The notes under the pieces are model-generated. The model worked only from the letters and a program-made list of their open reading frames with translations, ran no database searches and was not told where the DNA came from. This document shows positions 1 through 6,304 of a stretch of DNA of 7,703 bases, piece by piece. Each line of letters opens with the position of its first letter. Positions within the stretch are counted from its first letter, which is position 1. Source of the stretch: Chromatiaceae bacterium (GTDB lineage: Bacteria; Pseudomonadota; Gammaproteobacteria; Chromatiales; Chromatiaceae); the NCBI GenBank assembly GCA_016938795.1, contig JAFGTZ010000492.1:1-7703 (forward strand). The letters run 5' to 3'. The translations under genes and the position numbers were made by a program.

Positions 1-1738
1 CCGCGCGGCTCGCATAGTACCGCTGTTTCATGGCATACATGGCCTCATCGGCTGTGCGGAAGAGGTCGGCGGGCGGGGCGGTCTCGGTTGAGGCCGCACC
101 GAGGCTGATACTGACCACAAGCTCCAGGTCCGGCCTTGGGCAGAAGGGTTTTGCAGACTCCTCCTCGAGCACCTGCTGAATATAGCGCTCGGCCGTGGCC
201 TGATCGGCGCCGGGGAGCAGCATACCGAACTCGTCGCCCCCGAGTCGGCCGATGTGATCATCGGCGCCGAGGTGCTGCTTCAGACGGCGCGCCACCTCCT
301 GAATCAGTGCGTCTCCAATGGCGTGGCCGTAGGTGTCGTTCACCGGCTTGAGTCCATTGGCATCGGCCAGCACCACGGCGAAGGGCGCGCCCTCGCGTTC
401 CCAGCGGCTTGCGAGCGTGTTGAACTGGCGTTCGATGAAGATGCGGTTGTAGGCGCCGGTGAGTTCGTCGCTCACCGCCATGAGCGCGAGATGGCGGGCG
501 AGGCTGCGCTCGCGCAGATAGTTGTTGAGCGAGTTGTGAAAGAGCGAAAAGATGAACTCGGCGTTGTCCACCCGGGGCTCCAGGACCATGAGCAGTCCGA
601 TCTGGGCCTGATCCTTGGCGCTGATTGGCGCCTGACGGAGGGAGCCGATTGCGCGCGGCAGCAGGCTCTCCGGCAGCAGCTGCACCTGCGCGGGGTCTTG
701 GCGGCGCAGACGCAGAAACTCCGCTGCCAGTCTGTCGAGCACCCGCTCATCGAGGCCCTGGTGTTGCTTCAGCCAGAGTCCGCGCCGCTGTTCGTCTTCA
801 ACCAGCAACACGGCCCCCAGCGCCTGGCATTCGGTCATGAGGGTGTGGAGCCCATACTGGGTGACATCTGCGGGCTTGAGTCCGACGCGCATCTTGTTGA
901 GCGTGGCCAGGAGGCGCGCGAGGGTGACGGCGCGCTCCTTGGCCTTGGCGCGCTGCGCCTTGATCGAGCGCAGCATTTCAACCTTGCCGGTATGATCCTC
1001 GAAGGTGAGGATGGCGCCCTGTCCGCCATAAACGGGCACGAAGGTTTCGCTGACATAGGCGCCATTGTCGGAATGGCTCAGACTGCGCTCCCAGGCCGTG
1101 CTGAAGCCGAGGCTGGCCGGGCAGTTCGGGCAGGGATCCCGGCGTCCCCGGTAGGCAAAGCAGGTGTCGGCATCGGGCGCCTTGTCGAGCGCGCGACTGG
1201 TGCGTTTGAGGATGCGGTAGCCATCGTCGATGACCAGCGCCTCGCTTGGGAAGTCATCCCAGAGCCGCGAGTGCGACTTGACATCCTCCGCAAGCCCTTG
1301 GCGCAGGTGGGCGGCGGCCGAGGCGATGGCGTTGAGGGTTGGTTCGGGCGGGGCTGGGGCTGGCTCCACCGGCTGTGCCGTCTTCAGTGCGGGGGCCGCG
1401 CTTGCCGCGAGCGCCGGATTGGGCCAGCAGGTCGCCATCAGATATTCGTCCTCGAAGTGGCTGACGGTGATGTGCAGATAGCTGACCGCCTCGTCCGAGC
1501 GGGGATAGAGGATCTCTGCCTCCAGCCGCTCGCGGGGATCTTCCAGGATGCGCTCCAGCCCGGTCGGGTCATGCTCCATCCAGGACCAGAAGGCCGGATG
1601 CAGTTGTGTGGCATTGCGTTCAAGGCCCAATAAGCGCTCCGCTGTCCTGTTGCAGAAGCGCACCCGGGTGTCGGGTTCGAAAATAAGGATGGCGGATTGA
1701 ACCTTGTTCAAAATCGCCCTAGGCTGATCGGCTAACAT
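1..1738 (-). CDS. PAS/GAF-like sensor diguanylate cyclase (GGDEF), C-terminus cut by window edge
   Basis: Predicted diguanylate cyclase, making c-di-GMP from two GTP, probably cytoplasmic since no signal peptide or membrane segment is seen. The ATG at 1738-1736 has a GGGAG ribosome site five bases upstream (1748-1744), and 579 codons are visible with no stop. Order: PAS-like domain (about 10-105), Pro/Ala-rich linker (about 106-135), second PAS-like domain (about 150-245) with C203-x-x-C206 in a DPCPNCP motif, a charged probably helical stretch, a GAF-like region (about 285-400), then GGDEF (about 420 on). The GGDEF domain starts at DELTG (424), has metal/substrate residues D459, N467 and D476 and an intact RLGGDEF (GGDEF at 500-504), and nearly ends at ADEAMYAMK. 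The inhibitory I-site RxxD is incomplete: position 491 is Gly, while D494 remains. Whether an EAL domain follows off the edge cannot be seen. Domain family is firm; the signal sensed is unknown. Confidence 0.93.
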   Translation of the reverse strand, partial: MLADQPRAILNKVQSAILIFEPDTRVRFCNRTAERLLGLERNATQLHPAFWSWMEHDPTGLERILEDPRERLEAEILYPRSDEAVSYLHITVSHFEDEYLMATCWPNPALAASAAPALKTAQPVEPAPAPPEPTLNAIASAAAHLRQGLAEDVKSHSRLWDDFPSEALVIDDGYRILKRTSRALDKAPDADTCFAYRGRRDPCPNCPASLGFSTAWERSLSHSDNGAYVSETFVPVYGGQGAILTFEDHTGKVEMLRSIKAQRAKAKERAVTLARLLATLNKMRVGLKPADVTQYGLHTLMTECQALGAVLLVEDEQRRGLWLKQHQGLDERVLDRLAAEFLRLRRQDPAQVQLLPESLLPRAIGSLRQAPISAKDQAQIGLLMVLEPRVDNAEFIFSLFHNSLNNYLRERSLARHLALMAVSDELTGAYNRIFIERQFNTLASRWEREGAPFAVVLADANGLKPVNDTYGHAIGDALIQEVARRLKQHLGADDHIGRLGGDEFGMLLPGADQATAERYIQQVLEEESAKPFCPRPDLELVVSISLGAASTETAPPADLFRTADEAMYAMKQRYYASRA

Positions 1739-1784
1739 AGAGTCTCCCGCGGCGCGACACGGATTCAACAGGCATTCAGGCAAG

Positions 1785-1812
1785 CTGGATCCAGACTAAC
1801 GGAGCCTAGTCT
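1785..1812. repeat. Overlapping palindrome and inverted repeat upstream of the cyclase gene
   Basis: A perfect 10-base palindrome CTGGATCCAG (1785-1794) overlaps a dyad with arms AGACTA (1793-1798) and TAGTCT (1807-1812) around an 8-base spacer. It lies 47-74 bases upstream of the cyclase ATG, where an operator would be expected. No known regulator motif was recognised; function is inferred from position only. Confidence 0.35.
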
Positions 1813-1884
1813 AGAACAATGGCGCTAAGGCGCGATGACGACAGTCATGCTGGCGTTTGCGCTGGACACCTTTTCCAAGGCGAC

Positions 1885-1911
1885 AATTGATATACCAATC
1901 GCAAATCAATT
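1885..1911. promoter_or_regulatory. AT-rich inverted repeat, candidate promoter/operator
   Basis: Arms AATTGAT (1885-1891) and ATCAATT (1905-1911) are perfect 7-base complements around 13 bases, in the only clearly AT-rich stretch of this divergent spacer, followed by a run of six T (1911-1915 plus the preceding T). On the minus strand TGG-TATATC (TATATC at 1894-1889) resembles an extended -10 box pointing at the cyclase gene, but no good -35 was found. This is a positional inference. Confidence 0.3.
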
Positions 1912-1930
1912 TTTTGGTTTTCCTTAACCG

Positions 1931-1956
1931 CCCCGGGCTGGGTGATGGCCCCGGGG
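1931..1956. repeat. GC-rich inverted repeat
   Basis: Arms CCCCGGG (1931-1937) and CCCGGGG (1950-1956) are perfect complements around a 12-base loop. There is no T-run on either side, so an intrinsic terminator is unlikely. It sits between the AT-rich island and the ABC ATPase start, so it could be in that gene's leader. Confidence 0.35.
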
Positions 1957-1988
1957 GACGGACGTGAATCCCTCCCTGGAGGCTTGAC

Positions 1989-2006
1989 AGCGGCATCTCT
2001 GCCGCT
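1989..2006. repeat. Perfect short hairpin in the leader region of the ABC ATPase gene
   Basis: AGCGGCA (1989-1995), loop TCTC, TGCCGCT (2000-2006): a perfect 7-base stem with a 4-base loop, 58 bases before the chosen ATG and directly abutting a TTGACA hexamer. No U tract follows. It could be a leader hairpin or an operator; function is unknown. Confidence 0.4.
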
Positions 2007-2064
2007 AACACCCCCGTCCATCCCCCAGCCCTCACCGATAAATCCATCTGTAATTGGTCTATCC

Positions 2065-4077
2065 ATGCCCCATCATCTTCTTGAAGTCGAGGGTCTGACA
2101 ACCGAGCTTGCCGGCGCGCGGGTGGTTGACGATCTGAGCCTTGCGCTGCGCGCCGGCGAGACCCTGGCCCTGCTCGGCGAGTCGGGCTGTGGCAAGTCGA
2201 TGACGGCGCTCTCGCTGATGCGTCTGCTGCCGCCCTCGGGGCGCATTTGCGCGGGTTCGGTGCGCTTGGCCGGGGTCGATCTACTGCAACTGACCGAGGC
2301 CGAGATGCGCGCGGTGCGCGGCGGGCGTCTGGCGATGATCTTTCAGGAGCCCCAGACCTCGCTCAATGCGGTGCTCGATGTCGCAACCCAGATCGGCGAG
2401 GCGCTGCGGCTGCACCAATCGGGCGAGGTGTCGCGCGCGCGCGTAGCGGAGCTGCTGCGCGCGGTGGGCATTCCCGATCCGCGCCGGCGCCTGGGCGAGT
2501 TTCCGCATCAGCTCTCCGGGGGCATGAAGCAGCGCGTCATGATTGCCATGGCACTGGCGGGTGATCCCGAGGTGCTGATCGCCGATGAGCCGACTACGGC
2601 GCTCGATGTGACCATTCAGGCCCAGGTGCTGGAGTTGCTCGGCGACATTCAGCGCGCGCGCGGGCTCGCGGTGCTGCTCATCACCCATGATCTGGGCGTG
2701 GTGGCCGAGCGCGCCGAGCGCCTGGCGGTCATGTACGCAGGGCAGATCGTGGAGCGGGCGGGGGTGGCCGATTTTTTTGCCGGGCCGGCTCATCCCTATG
2801 GGCGCCTCTTGCTCGACAGCCTGCCCGATACCACCAAGCGCCTCGGTGCGCTCGCGGTGATCCCGGGGCGTGTGCCGCCGCTTGGCGAGGATTGGCAGGG
2901 CTGCCGCTTCGCACCACGCTGTCCGGTAGCCCTGGCGCGCTGCCACACTGAGCCGCCTCGGTGGCAGGCGCTCGATGCCGAGCGCGGGGTGCGCTGTCAT
3001 CTCTGGGAGAGCGGCGTGGCGCCGGTCTGGATACCGCCGGGGCAAAGCGCCCTCGCTGTTGCGGACAAGCGGGAGGCGGCGCCATCCGAGGTAGAGCCGC
3101 TGCTGCGGCTGCGCGATCTAAAGGTGCATTTTCCGATTCGGGGCGGCCTCCTGCGGCGTGAACTGGGGCGGGTGCGCGCGGTCGATGGCCTCACGCTCGA
3201 TCTAGAGGCCGGGCGCACTCTGGCGTTGGTGGGCGAGTCGGGCTGCGGCAAGACCACGGCGGGCAAGGCGCTGCTGCGTCTGATCGAGGCCAGCGGCGGC
3301 TCCATCCGCTATCGCGGGCGGGAGCTGCTGGAGCTTGGCGGGCGGCAGCTGCGGCCCCTGCGGCGCGAGCTGCAGATCATCTTTCAGGATCCCTATGCGG
3401 CCATGAATCCGCGCATGCTCGTCGGCGACATCATCGGCGAGGGACTGCGCGCGCTGGGGCTGGAGCGCAGCCGCGCGGGTCGGCTGGCGCGCGCGCGCGC
3501 GCTGCTCGAACTGGTGGGCATGGATCCGGCGGCGGTCGATCGCTATCCGCACGAATTCTCGGGCGGTCAGCGCCAGCGCATCTCCATCGCGCGCGCCCTG
3601 GCGGTCGAGCCGCGTCTGCTGGTGTGCGATGAGCCAACCAGTGCGCTCGATGTCTCGGTGCAGGCGCAGATTCTCAATCTGCTGAAGGAGTTGCAGGGGC
3701 GTCTGGGGCTGGCCTACCTTTTCATCACCCATGATCTCTCGGTGGTGTCCTATCTGGCGCACGAGGTGGCGGTCATGTATCTGGGGCGGGTGGTGGAGCG
3801 GGGCCGGGTTGAGGAGGTGTTGCAACAGCCGCTGCATCCCTACACCCAGGCCCTGCTCTCGGCCGTGCCGCGTCTGGAGCCGGGCGCGCGCTCCGCGCCG
3901 CTGCGTCTGGAGGGCGATCCGCCCTCGCCGAGCGCCCCCCCGAGCGGCTGCGCCTTTCATCCGCGCTGCCCGCGCGCCACGCCCGAGTGCGCGCGAGAAG
4001 CACCGCCCTGGAGCGATCCGAGCGCGACCCATGGGGTGGCTTGCCATCATCCCCGCATCGCACCGCGCGGGGCCTGA
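2065..4077 (+). CDS. Fused double ABC transporter ATPase, peptide/nickel/opine (DppD-DppF, GsiA-like) type
   Basis: A 670-residue ATPase expected to power uptake of oligopeptides or a similar solute through a membrane permease. Half 1: Walker A GESGCGKS (38-45), Q-loop Q94, signature LSGGM (150-154), Walker B with D174/E175, switch H208, then an oligo_HPY tail (HPYG at 243) with C280, C286, C293, C311. Half 2: Walker A GESGCGKT (390-397), Q441, signature FSGGQ (498-502), D522/E523, H556, and a second tail (HPYT at 591) with C629, C635, C642, C660. Both sites look active. The ATG at 2065 is chosen because MPHHLLEVEGLTTEL is a normal start for this family; an upstream in-frame GTG (1942) adds a non-conserved Pro-rich leader. 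No good Shine-Dalgarno precedes 2065. Fused forms such as GsiA and YejF are known. No permease or binding-protein gene lies in the window, so the substrate is open. Confidence 0.93.
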   Translation: MPHHLLEVEGLTTELAGARVVDDLSLALRAGETLALLGESGCGKSMTALSLMRLLPPSGRICAGSVRLAGVDLLQLTEAEMRAVRGGRLAMIFQEPQTSLNAVLDVATQIGEALRLHQSGEVSRARVAELLRAVGIPDPRRRLGEFPHQLSGGMKQRVMIAMALAGDPEVLIADEPTTALDVTIQAQVLELLGDIQRARGLAVLLITHDLGVVAERAERLAVMYAGQIVERAGVADFFAGPAHPYGRLLLDSLPDTTKRLGALAVIPGRVPPLGEDWQGCRFAPRCPVALARCHTEPPRWQALDAERGVRCHLWESGVAPVWIPPGQSALAVADKREAAPSEVEPLLRLRDLKVHFPIRGGLLRRELGRVRAVDGLTLDLEAGRTLALVGESGCGKTTAGKALLRLIEASGGSIRYRGRELLELGGRQLRPLRRELQIIFQDPYAAMNPRMLVGDIIGEGLRALGLERSRAGRLARARALLELVGMDPAAVDRYPHEFSGGQRQRISIARALAVEPRLLVCDEPTSALDVSVQAQILNLLKELQGRLGLAYLFITHDLSVVSYLAHEVAVMYLGRVVERGRVEEVLQQPLHPYTQALLSAVPRLEPGARSAPLRLEGDPPSPSAPPSGCAFHPRCPRATPECAREAPPWSDPSATHGVACHHPRIAPRGA

Positions 4078-4083
4078 GCCGAA

Positions 4084-4106
4084 GCAGGCGCACAGGGCGC
4101 GCCTGC
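4084..4106 (+). terminator. Stem-loop after the ABC ATPase gene, possible weak terminator
   Basis: GCAGGCGC (4084-4091), 7-base loop, GCGCCTGC (4099-4106): a perfect 8-base GC-rich stem beginning 7 bases after the TGA. The following bases (CTTGTC) are not a proper U tract, so it may be a weak terminator or an mRNA 3'-end stabiliser. Confidence 0.4.
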
Positions 4107-4201
4107 CTTGTCATGAGACACTTGATGTGCCGATAGGCTTGCGTAAGTTCGCGTCTGGGCTTATGGTTTCGACCTAGGTAGGAGGGCAACGGTCGAGCAG
4201 G

Positions 4202-5578
4202 ATGACTGACAAAAAACGCATTTTGTGCATAGATCCAGAGGCAGCGAAGCTGCGCATTCCATCACTCATGAAAATGCGCTCTCTCGACGTCGAGGCGCTT
4301 GCATTGTCGTCTTCCGAGTCACTGCCCGAGGCGCTTGGAGATCCTGGATATTGGGATCTGGTGCTCTGCGAAGCAGGCATCTTTTTCGATTGGGGGTTCG
4401 ATGAGCAGCTTCGGGAGATCGCATCCGAACTCGATGCCTCCCTGGTGCTGATGAAGCCGCGCGGTAGCCAGCTCTCGCCCGCCGAGGGATTTCGCTGGGG
4501 CGCTGCCGACGTGGTGCAGCGCGGCGATACCGACCATCTGCTCATGGTGTGCGAGCGCGAGCTGCAAAACTGCTTCTTGCGCAAGCGGCTGCGTCGTCTC
4601 AATGGGAGCCCACGATCCATGCCAGGTGCTGTCGGGCGTTCCATGTCCTCTCGCTCCGTCGAGCAGACCCTGCCCGTGCAGGATCTCGTCGATGCCGATA
4701 GCGTGATGCTTGCGCCCGACCAGCCTTCGGAGTTGATCATTCACCAGGATGAGGAGGTTCCCGAGCGTTCCGCCTTGCCCGCGCATCTGCGAATTAAGTC
4801 TCTGATTGACGCAGGCGGCCTCACCCTGGAGTTCCAGCCGATCGTTTCACTCAAGGCCAGCGGTGACTCGCGCAGTCTCTTCGAGACCTTGGTGCGACTC
4901 CGGGATGAGTCGGGCAATCTCATGATGCCTGGAGAATTTTTGCCGATCGTCGCCGAGGCCGGCTGGATGGGCAAGATCGATCTCTGGATCTATCGTCGTG
5001 CGCTGAGCATTCTTTCCCAGATACGCCGCAAGTCGCGCTCGCGACAGAACACCGTGCTCTTCGTGAACCTGGCCACCGAGACCCTGCGCTCACCGCAGCT
5101 AGTGAAGGCGCTGTGCGGGTTTACGGCGGCGGCGAAGATCAATCCCGGTTCAATCGTCATTGAATTGCACAAGAGCGCCTTGCTGGAGGCTCCCGAGTCG
5201 GTTGAAACCCTCTCGCGCATGCTGCATCAGGGTGAGCATGGCATTTTGCTTGAGGATCCGGGCGTGAAGGACTGCTCCTTTCTGGAAGGAATCAAAAATC
5301 TGGTGAGCTATGTGAAACTGCAGCGCACCATCACCCAGGGCCTGGCGGATGGATCGATCCCGCAAGAAGATGTGGTGCGGCTGGTCTCCTGCGCCCACCA
5401 GCATCGTATCCAGGTCATCGCGCTGTCTGTGGATACGGCGGGTTTGCTGCCGATGATGTTCACGGCCGGGGTAGACGCCATTCAGGGGCACTTTGTCAGC
5501 ATGCCCTATCAGGATCTGCATCATCCGAACATGCACCGGGTGGAATCGGGCGAGAGTTCCGCCTTCGGCCTGTCCTAG
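4202..5578 (+). CDS. Degenerate receiver-EAL protein, probable FimX-like c-di-GMP receptor
   Basis: 458 residues. Residues 4-130 have a receiver-like pattern (KRILCID, WDLVLCE, LVLMKP, GAADVV), but the phospho-acceptor Asp position in WDLVLCE is Glu (E57). A low-complexity linker (135-195) leads to an EAL-family domain (200-440): EFQPIVSL (210-217), ETL at 228-230 with R232, VNL (N289), IELHK (E321), K372 and IQGHF (Q428). Several catalytic or metal positions are changed: the second Glu of the ELTE motif is K324, DDFG reads EDPG (351-354), the Asp after the KxD lysine is Q374, and AEGVET reads ALSVDT with Leu at 408. Phosphodiesterase activity is therefore unlikely. FimX of type IV pili combines a degenerate receiver and a degenerate EAL domain that binds c-di-GMP, and is the closest analogue I recognise. 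The start at 4202 follows GGAGGG (4181-4186) at a rather long 15 bases; no better in-frame start is visible. Confidence 0.85.
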   Translation: MTDKKRILCIDPEAAKLRIPSLMKMRSLDVEALALSSSESLPEALGDPGYWDLVLCEAGIFFDWGFDEQLREIASELDASLVLMKPRGSQLSPAEGFRWGAADVVQRGDTDHLLMVCERELQNCFLRKRLRRLNGSPRSMPGAVGRSMSSRSVEQTLPVQDLVDADSVMLAPDQPSELIIHQDEEVPERSALPAHLRIKSLIDAGGLTLEFQPIVSLKASGDSRSLFETLVRLRDESGNLMMPGEFLPIVAEAGWMGKIDLWIYRRALSILSQIRRKSRSRQNTVLFVNLATETLRSPQLVKALCGFTAAAKINPGSIVIELHKSALLEAPESVETLSRMLHQGEHGILLEDPGVKDCSFLEGIKNLVSYVKLQRTITQGLADGSIPQEDVVRLVSCAHQHRIQVIALSVDTAGLLPMMFTAGVDAIQGHFVSMPYQDLHHPNMHRVESGESSAFGLS

Positions 5579-5911
5579 GTGAAAGGAGAGACTGGTTTAC
5601 ACCAGGGTGGCGTGGCCCCATAATCAGCCGCCTAGTATGGTTTTCTCGTCTGAGGGAAAGCTTGTTGGGGACAAGGCTAGAGGTGAATGCCCTCGCCGGT
5701 CCCGGAAACGTTGAACAGTTAGGAACGCGCAGCCACTCGCGTTGATCTCGGATCGATGCCTGAGGTGTCGCGGCCCGGCACGGATCGCCTTGGCGTGTCG
5801 TCGAGACGGCCACCGGCCGCCCCAGTCGGGCCGAGAGATCGCGTCAGCCGTACGCCGATCAACTGCACGCGTTTGTGATTGTGTTCTTGCCCAGCCGGGT
5901 CGAGAACGGGG

Positions 5912-5933
5912 TCAGTCCCCATCGGGTGACTGA
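5912..5933 (+). repeat. Hairpin upstream of the cold-shock gene
   Basis: TCAGTC-CCC (5912-5920), loop ATC, GGG (5924-5926), bulged T, GACTGA (5928-5933): nine base pairs with one bulge. It lies 58 bases before the cold-shock ATG with no T-run after it, so it is a leader structure or a protein-binding dyad rather than a terminator. Confidence 0.45.
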
Positions 5934-5945
5934 TCCATGGTGTTG

Positions 5946-5962
5946 CCAACCGTGCGGGTTGG
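5946..5962 (+). repeat. Second hairpin directly upstream of the cold-shock gene
   Basis: CCAACC (5946-5951), loop GTGCG, GGTTGG (5957-5962): a perfect 6-base stem. It overlaps a -35-like TTGCCA (5943-5948), which sits 17 bases from TTTATT (5966-5971), itself preceded by TG as in an extended -10. If that promoter is real the dyad would overlap it as an operator; if transcription starts further upstream it is a leader hairpin. The two readings exclude each other. Confidence 0.4.
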
Positions 5963-5990
5963 TGCTTTATTATGGTGTGACGAGGTTGAT

Positions 5991-6203
5991 ATGTCAGGCG
6001 AATTGGTGTCCGGTACGGTCAAGTGGTTTAACGACGAAAAGGGCTATGGGTTCATCGCGCGCGAAGGCGGCAAGGATGTCTTTGTGCATCATAGCGCCAT
6101 CAACGGATCCGGCCGGAAGACCCTCATCGAGGGCCAGCAGGTGACCATGGAGGTGACTCAGGGCCCTAAGGGGCCGCAGGCCGGGAATGTAACCCCGAGC
6201 TGA
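5991..6203 (+). CDS. CspA-family cold-shock protein
   Basis: A 70-residue single cold-shock domain, the usual length of the family, which binds single-stranded RNA or DNA and loosens mRNA secondary structure in the cytoplasm. The RNP1 motif KGYGFI (17-22) and RNP2 VFVHH (30-34) are both present, with aromatic W12, F13, Y19, F21 and F31 for base stacking, and the typical GPQAGNV ending. The ATG at 5991 has GAGG (5982-5985) five bases upstream; an in-frame GTG at 5937 would add an 18-residue tail unlike any family member. It stands alone with its own terminator. Cold induction cannot be assumed, since many paralogues are constitutive or stationary-phase, but the hairpins in the upstream region would suit post-transcriptional control. 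Confidence 0.96.
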   Translation: MSGELVSGTVKWFNDEKGYGFIAREGGKDVFVHHSAINGSGRKTLIEGQQVTMEVTQGPKGPQAGNVTPS

Positions 6204-6244
6204 ACCTCAAGCTGATCGGGGCCTCAGGCCTCGCTTAGTTTCCC

Positions 6245-6278
6245 CGAGGGGCGAACATCCGTTCGCCCCTCGTCTTTT
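6245..6278 (+). terminator. Strong intrinsic terminator of the cold-shock gene
   Basis: A perfect 12-base stem, CGAGGGGCGAAC (6245-6256) and GTTCGCCCCTCG (6261-6272), with loop ATCC, followed by TCTTTT. It begins 42 bases after the cold-shock stop. Read on the minus strand the same stem lacks a good U tract, so it would at best weakly terminate the convergent betaine operon, whose last stop codon is at 6305-6307. Confidence 0.92.
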
Positions 6279-6304
6279 GCGTCACAGCGGCAGGTCGCGC
6301 CGGC

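Larger units (their letters stand above)
1739..2064. other. Divergent intergenic region between cyclase and ABC ATPase genes
   Basis: 326 bases without a convincing gene. It separates two divergent genes and so should hold both promoters. It contains an AT-rich island (about 1885-1925) in otherwise GC-rich DNA, and several inverted repeats listed separately. It also holds a perfect -35-like TTGACA (1984-1989) without a good -10 at normal spacing. A 123-base in-frame extension of the ABC gene reaches back to a GTG at 1942, but its Pro-rich translation does not look like part of an ATPase. No tRNA or T-tailed terminator was seen. Confidence 0.7.
5579..5990. other. 412-base non-coding stretch with many inverted repeats
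   Basis: No reading frame here looks like a real protein; short frames on both strands lack conserved sequence and good ribosome sites. No tRNA cloverleaf was seen. Features visible: a small hairpin CTGGT-TTAC-ACCAG (5592-5605) just after the EAL stop; GTTGATC (5741-5747) complementary to GATCAAC (5857-5863), nested outside TCTCGG (5746-5751) and CCGAGA (5831-5836); CGGCC-ACC-GGCCG (5807-5819); and two hairpins near the cold-shock gene listed separately. It could be a long structured cold-shock leader, a small RNA gene, or a decayed gene. GC-rich DNA forms chance stems, so this is tentative. Confidence 0.5.

Noticed and set aside
254..1633. A 459-codon open frame on the plus strand
   Set aside because: It lies antisense to the GGDEF gene, which has full domain motifs and a good ribosome site. 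Its translation shows no recognisable domain and is a by-product of GC-rich codon use.
1984..2012. TTGACA as a -35 box for the ABC ATPase gene
   Set aside because: The hexamer is perfect, but the sequence at 17 bases spacing (AACACC) is not a -10 box, and the hairpin occupies the spacer.
1942..2064. Upstream GTG start for the ABC ATPase adding 41 residues
   Set aside because: The extension is Pro/Ser-rich, spans inverted repeats, and does not fit the family N-terminus, which starts right at 2065.
2281..4050. Long minus-strand frames (2281-3045 and 3202-4050)
   Set aside because: Both are antisense to the ABC ATPase and are Arg/Ala/His-rich without domain features.
5607..5713. Short plus-strand frame from GTG near 5607 with an AGGAGAG upstream
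   Set aside because: Only about 34 codons with no recognisable motif; the spacing to the ribosome-like site is long. I briefly considered a group II intron or transposon remnant but saw no domain V or inverted-repeat ends.
5496..5949. Minus-strand frames between the EAL and cold-shock genes (5496-5813, 5719-5949)
   Set aside because: No ribosome sites, no known motifs, and one overlaps the end of the EAL gene. Treated as non-coding.
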